Assembly (NCBI RefSeq): GCF_049472655.1
Contig: NZ_JAQNCS010000010.1
Coordinates: forward strand, 21,394 to 85,393
Reading direction: 5' to 3'
Origin: Deferribacter abyssi
GTDB lineage: Bacteria; Chrysiogenota; Deferribacteres; Deferribacterales; Deferribacteraceae
Length of the DNA stretch: 64,000 nt
Part shown: positions 8,816-17,109 of the stretch, piece after piece
Position numbering within the stretch: the stretch's first letter is position 1
How the letters are laid out: each line of letters starts with the position of its first letter
Translations under genes and position numbers: made by a program
The notes under the pieces: generated by a model
Databases searched by the model: none
The model's input: only the letters and a program-made list of their open reading frames with translations
What the model was told of the DNA's origin: nothing

Positions 8816-9369
8816 ATCTAAAGAATCTAACTTTTTCATATAAAAGAAAAAAAGTTTTTTCTAACCTTGAATACAGTTCTTCATTTAAGAACATTTTATT
8901 AGTTAAAGGGGATATTGGTAGCGGCAAAAGTACACTATTGAAATTAATCTATGGTTATTATAGACCGGAATATGGCAAAATAACTATTAGCTTTGAGCAT
9001 AACAAAGAAACAATAAGGAAGTACTTTATTCATTCTAATTCAAATTTTAATTTTGTTACTGGATTTATTAAAGATGAAATGATGCTTGTGGGGCTTTCTG
9101 ATTTAAAAATAGATTTGAATTTATCGAAACATATTAGTGAATATTCTGGTGGTGAACTAAAAAAAATTGCTGTTAAAATGGCATTAGCTCTTGATACTAA
9201 CTTGATTATAATGGATGAACCATTTGAAATGCTTGATGATATAGAAGTGATTAATGTTAGGGACGCTATTTTGGATGCTGTCACAGAATCTAATAATAAA
9301 TATTTTATTGTTGCAACACATGAAAATTTATTAGATGAATATGCAGATGAGACTTTGTATTTAAAATGA
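8794..9369 (+). CDS. Small ABC-type ATPase
   Basis: The 191-residue protein is a bare ABC nucleotide-binding domain. It shows a Walker A motif (GDIGSGKST, about residues 39-47), a signature motif (YSGGELKK), a Walker B motif (LIIMDEPFEMLDD) and a switch His (VATHEN). It overlaps a second ABC ATPase by 4 bases, so the two probably form a heterodimer, as in ECF-type or antibiotic-efflux transporters. No membrane subunit is next to them, so the substrate is unknown. The only usable start is a GTG inside the preceding hairpin. Confidence 0.85.
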   Translation: MKNPLSLYLKNLTFSYKRKKVFSNLEYSSSFKNILLVKGDIGSGKSTLLKLIYGYYRPEYGKITISFEHNKETIRKYFIHSNSNFNFVTGFIKDEMMLVGLSDLKIDLNLSKHISEYSGGELKKIAVKMALALDTNLIIMDEPFEMLDDIEVINVRDAILDAVTESNNKYFIVATHENLLDEYADETLYLK

Positions 9370-9962
9370 AATATGCAATCGAAATCAGTCGACTAAGGAA
9401 AAAAATAAATGATAAAGTGATATTGGATATAGATAATGCAGTTGTTGAGAAAAATAAAATTACTGCAATTTATGGCCTTAATGGGTCTGGCAAATCAACG
9501 TTATTTAATATAATTGCTGGTGTTGATAACAACTTTAGTGGAAATTATTCTGTGTCTTCTGAAAAAATAGGATATATTGTTCAATTCGTTGAAAATATTG
9601 TCTGTAAAAAAGATATATTTTCTGAAATTAACTCTATTGTAAAAAAGGATGATATTACATATGAAATATTGAAAGAATTGCAACTTTTTGAGAGAAAAAA
9701 CGAGTCTCCATTTAATTTAAGCGATGGTGAAAAAAGGGTTTTATTTATTACATCAGTTTTGGCCGTTTCTGAATGTGTTTTGGCTGATGAGCCTTTTGCA
9801 AATCTTGATAGCCAAGGTAAAAAAATGATAATAAAGCTTTTTGAAATGTCTAAAAATAAAGGTAAAACAATTATATATAGTGCAAACAGAATGAAAGAGA
9901 TTGAAATCGCAGATATTGTGCTGGAGTTGAGGGATGGAAAGCTTAAAAAAAGAGATAATTAA
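9366..9962 (+). CDS. Small ABC-type ATPase, partner of the previous gene
   Basis: This is a second stand-alone nucleotide-binding domain of 198 residues. It has a Walker A (GLNGSGKST), a signature close to LSDGEKR, and a Walker B (CVLADEPFANLD). The Q-loop appears as IVQFVEN. In place of the usual switch His there is YSANRMKE, so hydrolysis at this site may be weak. It overlaps the upstream ATPase by 4 bases (ATGA) and the downstream aldolase gene by 29 bases. The substrate is not evident. Confidence 0.85.
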   Translation: MKYAIEISRLRKKINDKVILDIDNAVVEKNKITAIYGLNGSGKSTLFNIIAGVDNNFSGNYSVSSEKIGYIVQFVENIVCKKDIFSEINSIVKKDDITYEILKELQLFERKNESPFNLSDGEKRVLFITSVLAVSECVLADEPFANLDSQGKKMIIKLFEMSKNKGKTIIYSANRMKEIEIADIVLELRDGKLKKRDN

Positions 9963-10485
9963 ATTTGGAAAAAAAGTAGTAGAAAAAGGGTTATGTACAT
10001 CATTTTTTGGGAATATATCAATAAGAACAGGCGATAAGGTACTTATAACTGCAACAGGTACCATGCTTGATGAGTTAGATAATAATAAAATTATTGTATG
10101 TAATTTAAAAGAGGATAAATGTGAAAAAGCATCATCTGAATTAATTGTTCACAAAACGATTTATTCTAAGAATATTAATTTTAATGCTATAATTCATACG
10201 CATTCATTTTACTCTGTATTATTATCTTCATTAGATGAAGATCTTAACCTCGATGAATATGAATTTGGAGATATAATAGGAGAAATTAAAATTGTTGAAG
10301 GTAAAAGTGGTAGCTTGAAGTTAGCTGAAAATATTGGTAGAGTTGCATTATCTACTTATATAGTGATTGTGAGAAATCATGGTGTTTTTTGTTGGGGGAG
10401 TACCCTTACAGAATGTTTTATTCGTATTTCTGCTCTTGAGTTCTATGCTAAAATGAAATTCTATAAAAAGTTAGTTATTAGATAA
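9934..10485 (+). CDS. Class II aldolase/epimerase family protein
   Basis: Family members (FucA, AraD, MtnB) bind zinc through His residues and act on sugar phosphates. Visible are the N-terminal TSFFGNISIR block that binds phosphate, the SSE block with the catalytic acid (KASSELIVHKTIY), the zinc motif HTHS at about residues 88-91, and a third His in RNHGVFCWG. At 183 residues it is slightly short but complete. The true substrate cannot be read from the sequence. The gene overlaps the upstream ATPase gene. Confidence 0.85.
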   Translation: MESLKKEIIKFGKKVVEKGLCTSFFGNISIRTGDKVLITATGTMLDELDNNKIIVCNLKEDKCEKASSELIVHKTIYSKNINFNAIIHTHSFYSVLLSSLDEDLNLDEYEFGDIIGEIKIVEGKSGSLKLAENIGRVALSTYIVIVRNHGVFCWGSTLTECFIRISALEFYAKMKFYKKLVIR

Positions 10486-10683
10486 TGAAAAATATAAGTT
10501 TTTTGATTATTGTTTGAAAAAAATATTTTTTAAGGTGTTTTAGAAAAGTAAATAAGAATAGAATAATACAGTTGAGTATATATGAGATTACATTGATAGC
10601 TTTCTGTTATGCTATGAGCAGCCTAACATTATGGTAGATTAAAGTTTAAAAAAATTTTTAAATAGTGATTTATGGAGGTTAAG

Positions 10684-11424
10684 TTGTATATACCTAGAAT
10701 ACCGTTTAAAGTAATTGAAAGATATCAAAAATATATACTAAAGAATAACTTAAGTTTTGAACTAACATTAGAATTTGATGATATAGAGAATTTAAAAGAT
10801 GTAAAAAATTTGAAAGAAAATATAAAAACAGTACATTTACCATTTTTCGATATTCATTTAGGTAGTAAGAATAGATATATAAGTGAGGTATCTTATCAAA
10901 TATTACTAAACAGCATTATTAAAGTAAAATGTTTGGATGTAGATAATGTTGTAATGCATCATAATTATATTCCATATTATTATGCTTTTATGGAAGATGA
11001 GTTTGTTGAAAGATTTTCAGAAAAGATGATAAGTATTTTGGAAAAAACAAACCCTAGTTTTACAATTTCACTGGAAAATGTTTTTGAAGAAAACCCAGAT
11101 ATCATAATTAAGATTTTAAAAAAAATAAATGATAGTAGAATGGGGGTTTGTTTTGATTTTGGGCATTTTAACTTATTTTCTAAAGTTACATTAGAGTACT
11201 GGATTAATAAGTTGAAAGGCTATATTTTTGAGTATCATATTCATAACAATTTTGGTGTCAGGGATGATCACAATAGTATCGATAATGGTAGCTTAGATTT
11301 TATGAAAACATTTAAACTTTTTATCCCAAAGTTTTTAGTGTTTGAAAATAATAATATTGATGATTTTGAAAGGTCTGTTAAAATAGTTAAAAAAGTTGTG
11401 GAGGAGAATTATGAATATTTTTGA
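10684..11424 (+). CDS. Xylose-isomerase-like TIM-barrel protein
   Basis: The protein resembles the sugar phosphate isomerase/epimerase and AP endonuclease 2 superfamily. The barrel strands end in metal-site residues: HLPFFDIH, VVMHHNY, ISLENVFEE, GVCFDFGHFN and YHIHNN. I place the start at TTG 10684 because GGAGG at 10674-10678 lies 5 bases before it; the ATG at 10672 sits inside that ribosome site. The 3' end overlaps hemL by 14 bases. Substrate unknown. Confidence 0.75.
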   Translation: MYIPRIPFKVIERYQKYILKNNLSFELTLEFDDIENLKDVKNLKENIKTVHLPFFDIHLGSKNRYISEVSYQILLNSIIKVKCLDVDNVVMHHNYIPYYYAFMEDEFVERFSEKMISILEKTNPSFTISLENVFEENPDIIIKILKKINDSRMGVCFDFGHFNLFSKVTLEYWINKLKGYIFEYHIHNNFGVRDDHNSIDNGSLDFMKTFKLFIPKFLVFENNNIDDFERSVKIVKKVVEENYEYF

Positions 11425-12682
11425 AGAGTCCAAAAAATTTATTCCTGGTGGAGTTAATTCGCCTGTTAGGGCATTCGGTTCTGTTGGGGGTGAGCCAATT
11501 ATTGTGAAGAGAGGCGAGGGCTCAAAAATTTATGATATAGATGGTAATGGATATATTGATTATGTTGGTTCTTGGGGACCATTAATATTAGGACACTGTA
11601 ATACTAAGGTCGTGAAAAGGCTAAAAGAAGTGATTGAAAATGGTACAAGTTTTGGTGCACCAACTGAGCTGGAGTTAGAGTTGGCTAAATTGGTGGTAGA
11701 GTATGTCCCAACTATAGAGATGGTGAGGATGGTAAATTCAGGAACTGAAGCTGTTATGAGTGCAATCAGATTGGCGAGAGCATATACTAACAGAAAAAAA
11801 ATTATCAAGTTTGAAGGATGCTATCATGGTCATTCTGATAGTTTACTTGTTAAAGCAGGTAGTGGAGCTTTGACATTTAATCAGCCTAGTAGTCCTGGTG
11901 TTCCTGAAGAATTTGCAAAATTGACATTAATTGCTGATTATAACGATATAGAATCTGTCAAAAATCTATTTATGGAAAATAAAGGTGAGATAGCATGTGT
12001 AATTATAGAACCTGTTGCAGGGAATATGGGTGTTGTGTTACCAAAAGAAGGTTTTTTAAAAGATCTGGAACAATTATGTAAAAATGAAGGTTCTCTTTTG
12101 ATTTTTGATGAAATAATAACCGGTTTTAGGTTATCAAAAGGTGGAGCACAAGAATATTTTGGTATTAATCCTGATTTAACAACTCTTGGTAAAATAATTG
12201 GTGGAGGATTACCCGTTGGTGCATATGGTGGTAGAAAAGATATTATGGAAATGGTTTCACCTGTAGGACCGGTATATCAAGCTGGGACTCTTAGTGGAAA
12301 CCCTTTAGCTATGGCAGCTGGAATTGAGACATTAAAAATTTTAGGAGAACCAGCTTTTTATGATAAGTTAAGAAATAAAGCGAGTAAACTTTGGGAAGGA
12401 TTTAATGAAAATCTAAAGAAGTTAAATTTAAAATTTGCATTTAATAGTATTGAGTCGATGGCAAGTATGTTTTTTATAGATGGTTATGTTAAGTCTTTTA
12501 AGGATGCGATACAATCTGACACGAAACTTTATGCAGAGTTTTTTCATAAAATGTTAGCAAAAGGTGTAAATTTAGCTCCTAGTCAGTTTGAGGCAATGTT
12601 TGTTTCAATAGCACATAGTGACGAGGATTTAGAAGTTACTATAAAGAAACATTATGAAACTTTGAAAGAGATGTTTGGTTAA
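11411..12682 (+). CDS. hemL: Glutamate-1-semialdehyde 2,1-aminomutase
   Basis: HemL makes 5-aminolevulinate for haem and other tetrapyrroles by the C5 route, using pyridoxal phosphate. The sequence starts NIFEESKKFIPGGVNSPVRA, has MVNSGTEAVMSAIRLARA for cofactor binding, and the Schiff-base Lys in TLGKIIGGGLPVGAYGG. The ATG at 11411 follows GGAGGAG and is preferred to upstream starts. At 423 residues it is full length. Haem supply fits the cytochromes encoded nearby. Confidence 0.95.
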   Translation: MNIFEESKKFIPGGVNSPVRAFGSVGGEPIIVKRGEGSKIYDIDGNGYIDYVGSWGPLILGHCNTKVVKRLKEVIENGTSFGAPTELELELAKLVVEYVPTIEMVRMVNSGTEAVMSAIRLARAYTNRKKIIKFEGCYHGHSDSLLVKAGSGALTFNQPSSPGVPEEFAKLTLIADYNDIESVKNLFMENKGEIACVIIEPVAGNMGVVLPKEGFLKDLEQLCKNEGSLLIFDEIITGFRLSKGGAQEYFGINPDLTTLGKIIGGGLPVGAYGGRKDIMEMVSPVGPVYQAGTLSGNPLAMAAGIETLKILGEPAFYDKLRNKASKLWEGFNENLKKLNLKFAFNSIESMASMFFIDGYVKSFKDAIQSDTKLYAEFFHKMLAKGVNLAPSQFEAMFVSIAHSDEDLEVTIKKHYETLKEMFG

Positions 12683-12685
12683 CAG

Positions 12686-13021
12686 ATGAAGCTTGTTATT
12701 ATTGTGATAAATAAAACTGAGTTATTGGAAGAAGTCTTAGAATATATGGTAGAAGCAGGGATAACTGGGGGAACAGTTTATGATTCTGTGGGTATGGGAA
12801 AAATTCTAGTATATGATATTCCGATTTTTGCTGCGTTTAAAGAATTAATGATAGGGAGTAAAGCTTCCAATAAAACTATAATAACATCTGTGGAAGATGA
12901 TAAACTAGATGAGTTTATTGATGGGGTTGACAAGATTTTACATTTTGATGAACCTGGTACTGGAGTTTTGTTTGCAATAGATATTTATAAAAGTAAAGGG
13001 TTGCCAAAGGGTAAAAAATGA
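12686..13021 (+). CDS. PII-like signalling protein
   Basis: The 111-residue protein looks like a divergent member of the PII/CutA-type superfamily: a beta-alpha-beta start (KLVIIVINKTELLEEVLEYM), a GITGGTVYDSVGMG turn, then a second half ending in a hydrophobic strand (GVLFAIDIYKSKG). The T-loop Tyr of classical GlnB is not obvious. It sits 3 bases after hemL and overlaps the ATP synthase accessory gene by 4 bases. Ligand and partner are unknown. Confidence 0.6.
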   Translation: MKLVIIVINKTELLEEVLEYMVEAGITGGTVYDSVGMGKILVYDIPIFAAFKELMIGSKASNKTIITSVEDDKLDEFIDGVDKILHFDEPGTGVLFAIDIYKSKGLPKGKK

Positions 13022-13245
13022 AATTAAACAAAAAAATGAGAAGTTTTTTAAATGCAAGTTCTATTGGAATCTCTGTTGTAGCTGCAATATTAATTGGGAC
13101 TGCAATGGGAGTGTATCTTGATAAAATATTTAACACAAAACCATACTTAACTATGTTATTTATGGTTTTGGGGGTAATTGCTGGCTTTAAAAATATCATT
13201 TACTTTATAAAAAAAACTGACCTTTACGATGAAAATGGAGATTAA
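13018..13245 (+). CDS. AtpZ/AtpI-type ATP synthase accessory protein
   Basis: This is a 75-residue protein with two hydrophobic helices (about residues 12-33 and 42-63) separated by a GVYLDKIFNTKPYL turn. That pattern matches the small AtpZ-like proteins found just before Fo genes, which are thought to help c-ring assembly or magnesium uptake. It overlaps its neighbours on both sides, so it is part of the atp unit. Confidence 0.7.
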   Translation: MKLNKKMRSFLNASSIGISVVAAILIGTAMGVYLDKIFNTKPYLTMLFMVLGVIAGFKNIIYFIKKTDLYDENGD

Positions 13246-13594
13246 AGTTTTAACAATTTCATTGATTTTTTTTATAATTTTGTATACTGTATGCAGACTG
13301 TTGACTAATGGTGGTTTTATAGAAAATTTTACATTTGGTTATCTAACAACTGCATTAAACTTTATGCTTATGAGTAGGAAATTAAGAAAAGTGTTTAGTG
13401 GTAATATTAATAGTTATAACATAGTTGGATATTTCTTTAGGTTGGTTTTTATATTATTATTGTATGTTGTTTGGTTTAAGAATCATATTGTAAATATATG
13501 GGGATTGTTGGTGGGTATCTCTCTTATTCCCTTTACAATTCCCCTAATAGTAATTATTGAAGAGAGGAGGAAAACGGATGGAGCATCCACTTAA
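13229..13594 (+). CDS. ATP synthase subunit I-like membrane protein
   Basis: This 121-residue, very hydrophobic protein has four predicted membrane helices, the layout of AtpI (UncI), and lies directly before atpB. The ATG at 13229 overlaps the preceding gene; the ATG at 13235 is an alternative. AtpI proteins are linked to c-ring assembly. The assignment rests mostly on topology and position, since the sequence itself is poorly conserved. Confidence 0.65.
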   Translation: MKMEIKVLTISLIFFIILYTVCRLLTNGGFIENFTFGYLTTALNFMLMSRKLRKVFSGNINSYNIVGYFFRLVFILLLYVVWFKNHIVNIWGLLVGISLIPFTIPLIVIIEERRKTDGAST

Positions 13595-14249
13595 TATCTT
13601 TTCATTTTTACCGAATGAGATTCAAGCGAAGTATATTCATGTATTTATGACATTTATAGTTGTGTTGATAACGTTTGTCATTGGTTCTGTTGCCAGTAAG
13701 ATGAGGAGTGAAATTCCATCTAAAGGGCAAAATATCTTTGAATTACTTGTCTCTGGTATCTACAATATGGCCATTGACATTATGGGTGAAGAAGGTAAAC
13801 CGTATATTCCGTTGATATTTGCTATAGGACTTTATGTGTTTATTTCAAATGTGTTAGGTCTTATCCCAGGCTTTCTTTCTCCAACATCAAACTTAAATTC
13901 TACCGTTGCACCTGCGATTATTGTTTTTTTTGTTTACAATTTTATTGGGTTTAAAAAACATGGCATAGGATATATTAAACACTTTATGGGGCCTATGCTT
14001 GCGCTGGCACCATTAATGATTATTATAGAACTGATCGGGCATTTATCTAGACCATTGTCTTTATCTATGAGGCTTTTTGGTAACATCTTTGGTGAAGATT
14101 TAGTTATTGCGATTTTATTTGTTTTAGTGCCTTATTTGGTTCCATTGCCAATGTTTTTTATGGGAGTTTTTACAAGTGCATTGCAAACTTATGTGTTTAT
14201 GATGTTGTCGATGATTTATATTAGTGGTGCTCTAGAAGAAGCACATTAA
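13578..14249 (+). CDS. atpB: ATP synthase Fo subunit a
   Basis: Subunit a carries the ion half-channels of Fo. The essential Arg is in RPLSLSMRLFGNIFGED, about two thirds through the protein. There are five to six membrane helices. The ATG at 13578 is preceded by AGGAGG at 13565-13570 and gives MEHPLNIFSFLPNEI; an upstream in-frame start is unlikely. It is followed by atpE. The F1 genes are not here, so the operon is split. Confidence 0.95.
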   Translation: MEHPLNIFSFLPNEIQAKYIHVFMTFIVVLITFVIGSVASKMRSEIPSKGQNIFELLVSGIYNMAIDIMGEEGKPYIPLIFAIGLYVFISNVLGLIPGFLSPTSNLNSTVAPAIIVFFVYNFIGFKKHGIGYIKHFMGPMLALAPLMIIIELIGHLSRPLSLSMRLFGNIFGEDLVIAILFVLVPYLVPLPMFFMGVFTSALQTYVFMMLSMIYISGALEEAH

Positions 14250-14273
14250 AACAATAAAATAAGGAGGAAATGC

Positions 14274-14597
14274 ATGAAAACACTCAAAGTACTTTTTAAC
14301 ACAGCTTTAATTATGGGGCTTTTTGCTCTTAGCGCATTTGCATCTGAGGGTGCATCTGCAGGAGGAAATTATAAGTGGGCTATTTATCTTGCTGCAGGTC
14401 TTGGTATTGGTATTGCAGCTTTTGGTACTGGACTTGGGCAGGGTAGAGCTGTTGGAAGCGCTGTTGAAGGTATTTCAAGAAATCCAAGTGCTTCTGGTAA
14501 AATTATGACTTCAATGATCGTCGGTCTTGCGATGATCGAATCTCTTGCAATTTATGCTTTAGTAATTTGTTTGATACTATTGTTTGTTGTTAAGTAA
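14274..14597 (+). CDS. atpE: ATP synthase Fo subunit c with N-terminal signal-like extension
   Basis: Subunit c forms the rotor ring. The mature hairpin starts near residue 33 and has GTGLGQGRAVGSAVEG, the RNP loop and the ion-binding Glu89 in AMIESLAIYALV. The first 23 or so residues (MKTLKVLF, a hydrophobic stretch, then AFA) look like a cleavable signal peptide, which most c subunits lack but some, such as that of Aquifex, have. Gln56, Glu89, Ser90 and Tyr94 match several positions of sodium-binding rings. Confidence 0.92.
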   Translation: MKTLKVLFNTALIMGLFALSAFASEGASAGGNYKWAIYLAAGLGIGIAAFGTGLGQGRAVGSAVEGISRNPSASGKIMTSMIVGLAMIESLAIYALVICLILLFVVK

Positions 14598-14604
14598 TAT
14601 AATT

Positions 14605-14631
14605 TAAGAGGGGGAGGTTACTCTCCCTCTT
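14605..14631 (+). terminator. Hairpin after atpE
   Basis: AAGAGGG at 14605-14613 region pairs with CCCTCTT ending at 14631, with GGAG/CTCT-type pairing inside. The T tract after it is weak (TGTATT), so it may only attenuate or stabilise the mRNA end. It separates atpE from the cytochrome gene. Confidence 0.5.
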
Positions 14632-14647
14632 GTATTGGAGGACTATT

Positions 14648-16171
14648 ATGTGGGAGAAATTAAAGAATTTTATCAGAAAAGACCCTGTAGTCTTTGTAAT
14701 TATAATTACTGTTATTGTTGTAGGTTTTATTTTTGCTAATGTTAAAGTATTACATTATACATCAGAGTCTGAATTTTGTGGTAAATGCCACCCTGCGCAG
14801 AAGGTAGGCCCGTTGGGGGAGTATTATACATGGTCTAAAAATATACATTCAACTGCTGAAGTCGAATGTATAGATTGTCATGGGAGGCCAGGGTTTGTTG
14901 GTTATATGAAAGCAAAAATTGGTGGATTGAAAGATCTTTATGGTGAAATATTTTTGTCAGATGAACATAAGTTAAAGATATTAGCTGAAGGAGCATCAAA
15001 TAAAAAGAAAGCTGCTGAATTAGTACCTAATGAGACTTGTATGTTTTGTCATACTGATTCAATTAATGAAAAGATTAGAAAAGAACGTATAATGAGTCTT
15101 GGTGTAAAATTTAGGAAAATTGATAATGTTGTAAACCCAAGGTTTAGAGAATCTTTTGGTAGACCAGATATATTAACTGAGGATACTAGAGTAGGAGTTA
15201 CTCCTAATCATAAAATACATATTGATGCTGGTTTAAATTGTGTAGACTGCCATTTAGGCGTTGCTCATGGTGGAGATTTTCATAATTTGCCAAAAATGCA
15301 AACCTGTTTTGCATGTCATTATAAAGTCACAAAAGAGAACAAATCTGCTAAAGTACCTGAAAATATGGACTGTGCTGCATGCCATACAATGCAGGATAAA
15401 ATACAAAAAGGTGTTTTTGTTAAAGGGTTAGAAGAATCACCATGGTATATGGCAGATCTAGAATGTACTGATTGTCATAAGGATCCATTTGTAAGACCAA
15501 ACACTGATACATGTACTTCTTGTCACGATGAAAGTTATGGAGAAATGTTGATAGATACACAGAAAGAGTTCCTTGAAAAATTATCTAGCTTACAAAAAGT
15601 TAGAGATGAATTGTTTGATGAAAGATTAGAAATGCCGGCAGCTAAACGTAAATTGTTTAATGAATTTCAATATTATGTTAGAATTTTAGAGATGGATGGT
15701 TCTAAAGGTTTTCATAATCCTGAATATTTTGATCTAATTATTGAAAAGGCTAATGAGATGGTAGAGAAAATTGAAAATTATGTTGAGACTGAAGAAGTAG
15801 AAGCTACTACACATGAAGAATCTAAAAAAGTTGCTTATATGACAGAGTCATCGGAAAAGAAGGGTGAAACTCCACATGAACTTAAGGCTGACAATCCAGA
15901 AGAACTTATTGAAATAGCACCTGAGACAATAAATATAGCAGAAAACCATGATATAAAAACGACAAAAAAACCCGTTATATTTCCACATAAACAACATTTT
16001 GAGATGTTTAAATGTGAAGAGTGTCACAGTAATCCAGAAGAGGGTACATTGAAAGTTGAGATAAAGGTTTTAAAAGGAACAAGTAATACCTTTCATAAAG
16101 AATTGTGTTTTCCATGCCATAAGAAGTATAAAGTGAAAAAAGGTACAAGTTGCACAACTTGTCATAAATAG
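14648..16171 (+). CDS. Membrane-anchored 11-haem c-type cytochrome
   Basis: One N-terminal membrane helix (about residues 12-33) is followed by eleven CxxCH haem motifs: CGKCH, CIDCH, CMFCH, CVDCH, CFACH, CAACH, CTDCH, CTSCH, CEECH, CFPCH and CTTCH. The first part resembles NapC/NirT quinol-oxidising cytochromes. A helical, acidic linker without haems (about residues 300-435) leads to a C-terminal three-haem part with IFPHKQH, like cytochrome c7/c3. It could pass electrons from menaquinol to periplasmic acceptors. The ATG at 14648 follows GGAGG; the gene ends in a clear terminator. Confidence 0.88.
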   Translation: MWEKLKNFIRKDPVVFVIIITVIVVGFIFANVKVLHYTSESEFCGKCHPAQKVGPLGEYYTWSKNIHSTAEVECIDCHGRPGFVGYMKAKIGGLKDLYGEIFLSDEHKLKILAEGASNKKKAAELVPNETCMFCHTDSINEKIRKERIMSLGVKFRKIDNVVNPRFRESFGRPDILTEDTRVGVTPNHKIHIDAGLNCVDCHLGVAHGGDFHNLPKMQTCFACHYKVTKENKSAKVPENMDCAACHTMQDKIQKGVFVKGLEESPWYMADLECTDCHKDPFVRPNTDTCTSCHDESYGEMLIDTQKEFLEKLSSLQKVRDELFDERLEMPAAKRKLFNEFQYYVRILEMDGSKGFHNPEYFDLIIEKANEMVEKIENYVETEEVEATTHEESKKVAYMTESSEKKGETPHELKADNPEELIEIAPETINIAENHDIKTTKKPVIFPHKQHFEMFKCEECHSNPEEGTLKVEIKVLKGTSNTFHKELCFPCHKKYKVKKGTSCTTCHK

Positions 16172-16178
16172 AGTTGTT

Positions 16179-16200
16179 GCGGGCATATTGCCCGCTTTTT
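16179..16200 (+). terminator. Rho-independent terminator after the cytochrome gene
   Basis: GCGGGC and GCCCGC pair around a short ATATT loop and are followed by TTTTT. It starts 8 bases after the cytochrome stop codon. This is the strongest simple terminator in the host part of the window. Confidence 0.9.
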
Positions 16201-16211
16201 CATGGTGAAAA

Positions 16212-16883
16212 GTGTTTCCATTAAAAGATTCAATTCCATCTGAAAGAATACCTGTTATTAACTATTTAATTATCTTATGTAGTGTTCTTGTTTTTGTATA
16301 TGAAAAGAAACTAGGAGATGATCTTTTATCTCTTTTTTTTCTAAATTATGGTATAGTACCTATAAAATTGTTTCTTCCATTAGATACGGTATCACTTTTG
16401 GAAAAAATTATACCGTTTATTACATCAATATTTATTCATGGAGGTTTTTTTCATTTATTGTTTAATATGTATTTTTTGTATGTTTTTGGTGATAACGTGG
16501 AAGATGAGTTTGGACATATAAAATATTTTTTATTTTACATATTTTGTGGGATAACTGCTGCTATTTCTCAGATAATTATGTATCCTCAATCGAATATTCC
16601 GATGATAGGAGCAAGTGGTGCTATAGCTGGAGTTATGGGGGCATATTTTATTTTATTTCCACATGCAAAAGTTAAGACATTGCTTTTTATTTTGATTTTT
16701 ATTACAGTAATTGATGTTCCTGCAGTTGTATTTCTAGGATTATGGTTTTTTATTCAGTTTTTAAATAGTATGGCCCAAAATACTTTTGAGATTGTTGGTG
16801 GAGTAGCATGGTGGGCACATATTTCAGGTTTTGTTACAGGTATTATTATTTCTATAATATACAAGATTCGAAAGGGGTATTAG
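16212..16883 (+). CDS. Rhomboid-family intramembrane serine protease
   Basis: Rhomboids cleave membrane segments inside the bilayer. The catalytic Ser is in GASGAIAG, and the catalytic His in WWAHISGFVTG; the HLLFNMYFLYVFG block with the oxyanion-stabilising His and Asn is also present. Six or seven hydrophobic helices are visible in 223 residues. The start is GTG at 16212, with only a weak ribosome site. The gene lies just before hypC; the substrate is unknown. Confidence 0.88.
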   Translation: MFPLKDSIPSERIPVINYLIILCSVLVFVYEKKLGDDLLSLFFLNYGIVPIKLFLPLDTVSLLEKIIPFITSIFIHGGFFHLLFNMYFLYVFGDNVEDEFGHIKYFLFYIFCGITAAISQIIMYPQSNIPMIGASGAIAGVMGAYFILFPHAKVKTLLFILIFITVIDVPAVVFLGLWFFIQFLNSMAQNTFEIVGGVAWWAHISGFVTGIIISIIYKIRKGY

Positions 16884-16884
16884 T

Positions 16885-17109
16885 ATGTGTTTAGGATTAC
16901 CAGGTAAAGTTGTTGAAATTAAGGAATTTTCGGTGATAGTAGATATTGCTGGGACAAAAAGAGAAGTATCTACAATGATGTTGGCTGATGATATTGAAGT
17001 TGGTGATTATGTGATGGTTCATGTAGGATTTGCTATAGCAAAGATGGATCCTAAAGAAGCTGAGGAAACATTGAAAACGATTATAGAATATGCTGATGAG
17101 ATTGATTGA
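16885..17109 (+). CDS. hypC: Hydrogenase maturation chaperone HypC
   Basis: HypC delivers the Fe(CN)2CO group with HypD to the large subunit of NiFe hydrogenases. The sequence begins MCLGLPGKVVEI, with the essential Cys2, and the HVGFAIAKMDPKEAEETL block follows. It is 74 residues, a normal length. It overlaps hypD by 20 bases. HypA, B and F are not in the window. Confidence 0.95.
   Translation: MCLGLPGKVVEIKEFSVIVDIAGTKREVSTMMLADDIEVGDYVMVHVGFAIAKMDPKEAEETLKTIIEYADEID

Noticed and set aside
10486..10683. Possible riboswitch or promoter before the TIM-barrel gene
   Set aside because: The stretch is AT-rich with some -10-like words but no well-spaced promoter or conserved fold that I can name.
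14323..14508. Second frame inside atpE
   Set aside because: Leu/Val-rich shadow of the c subunit; the atpE frame is certain.
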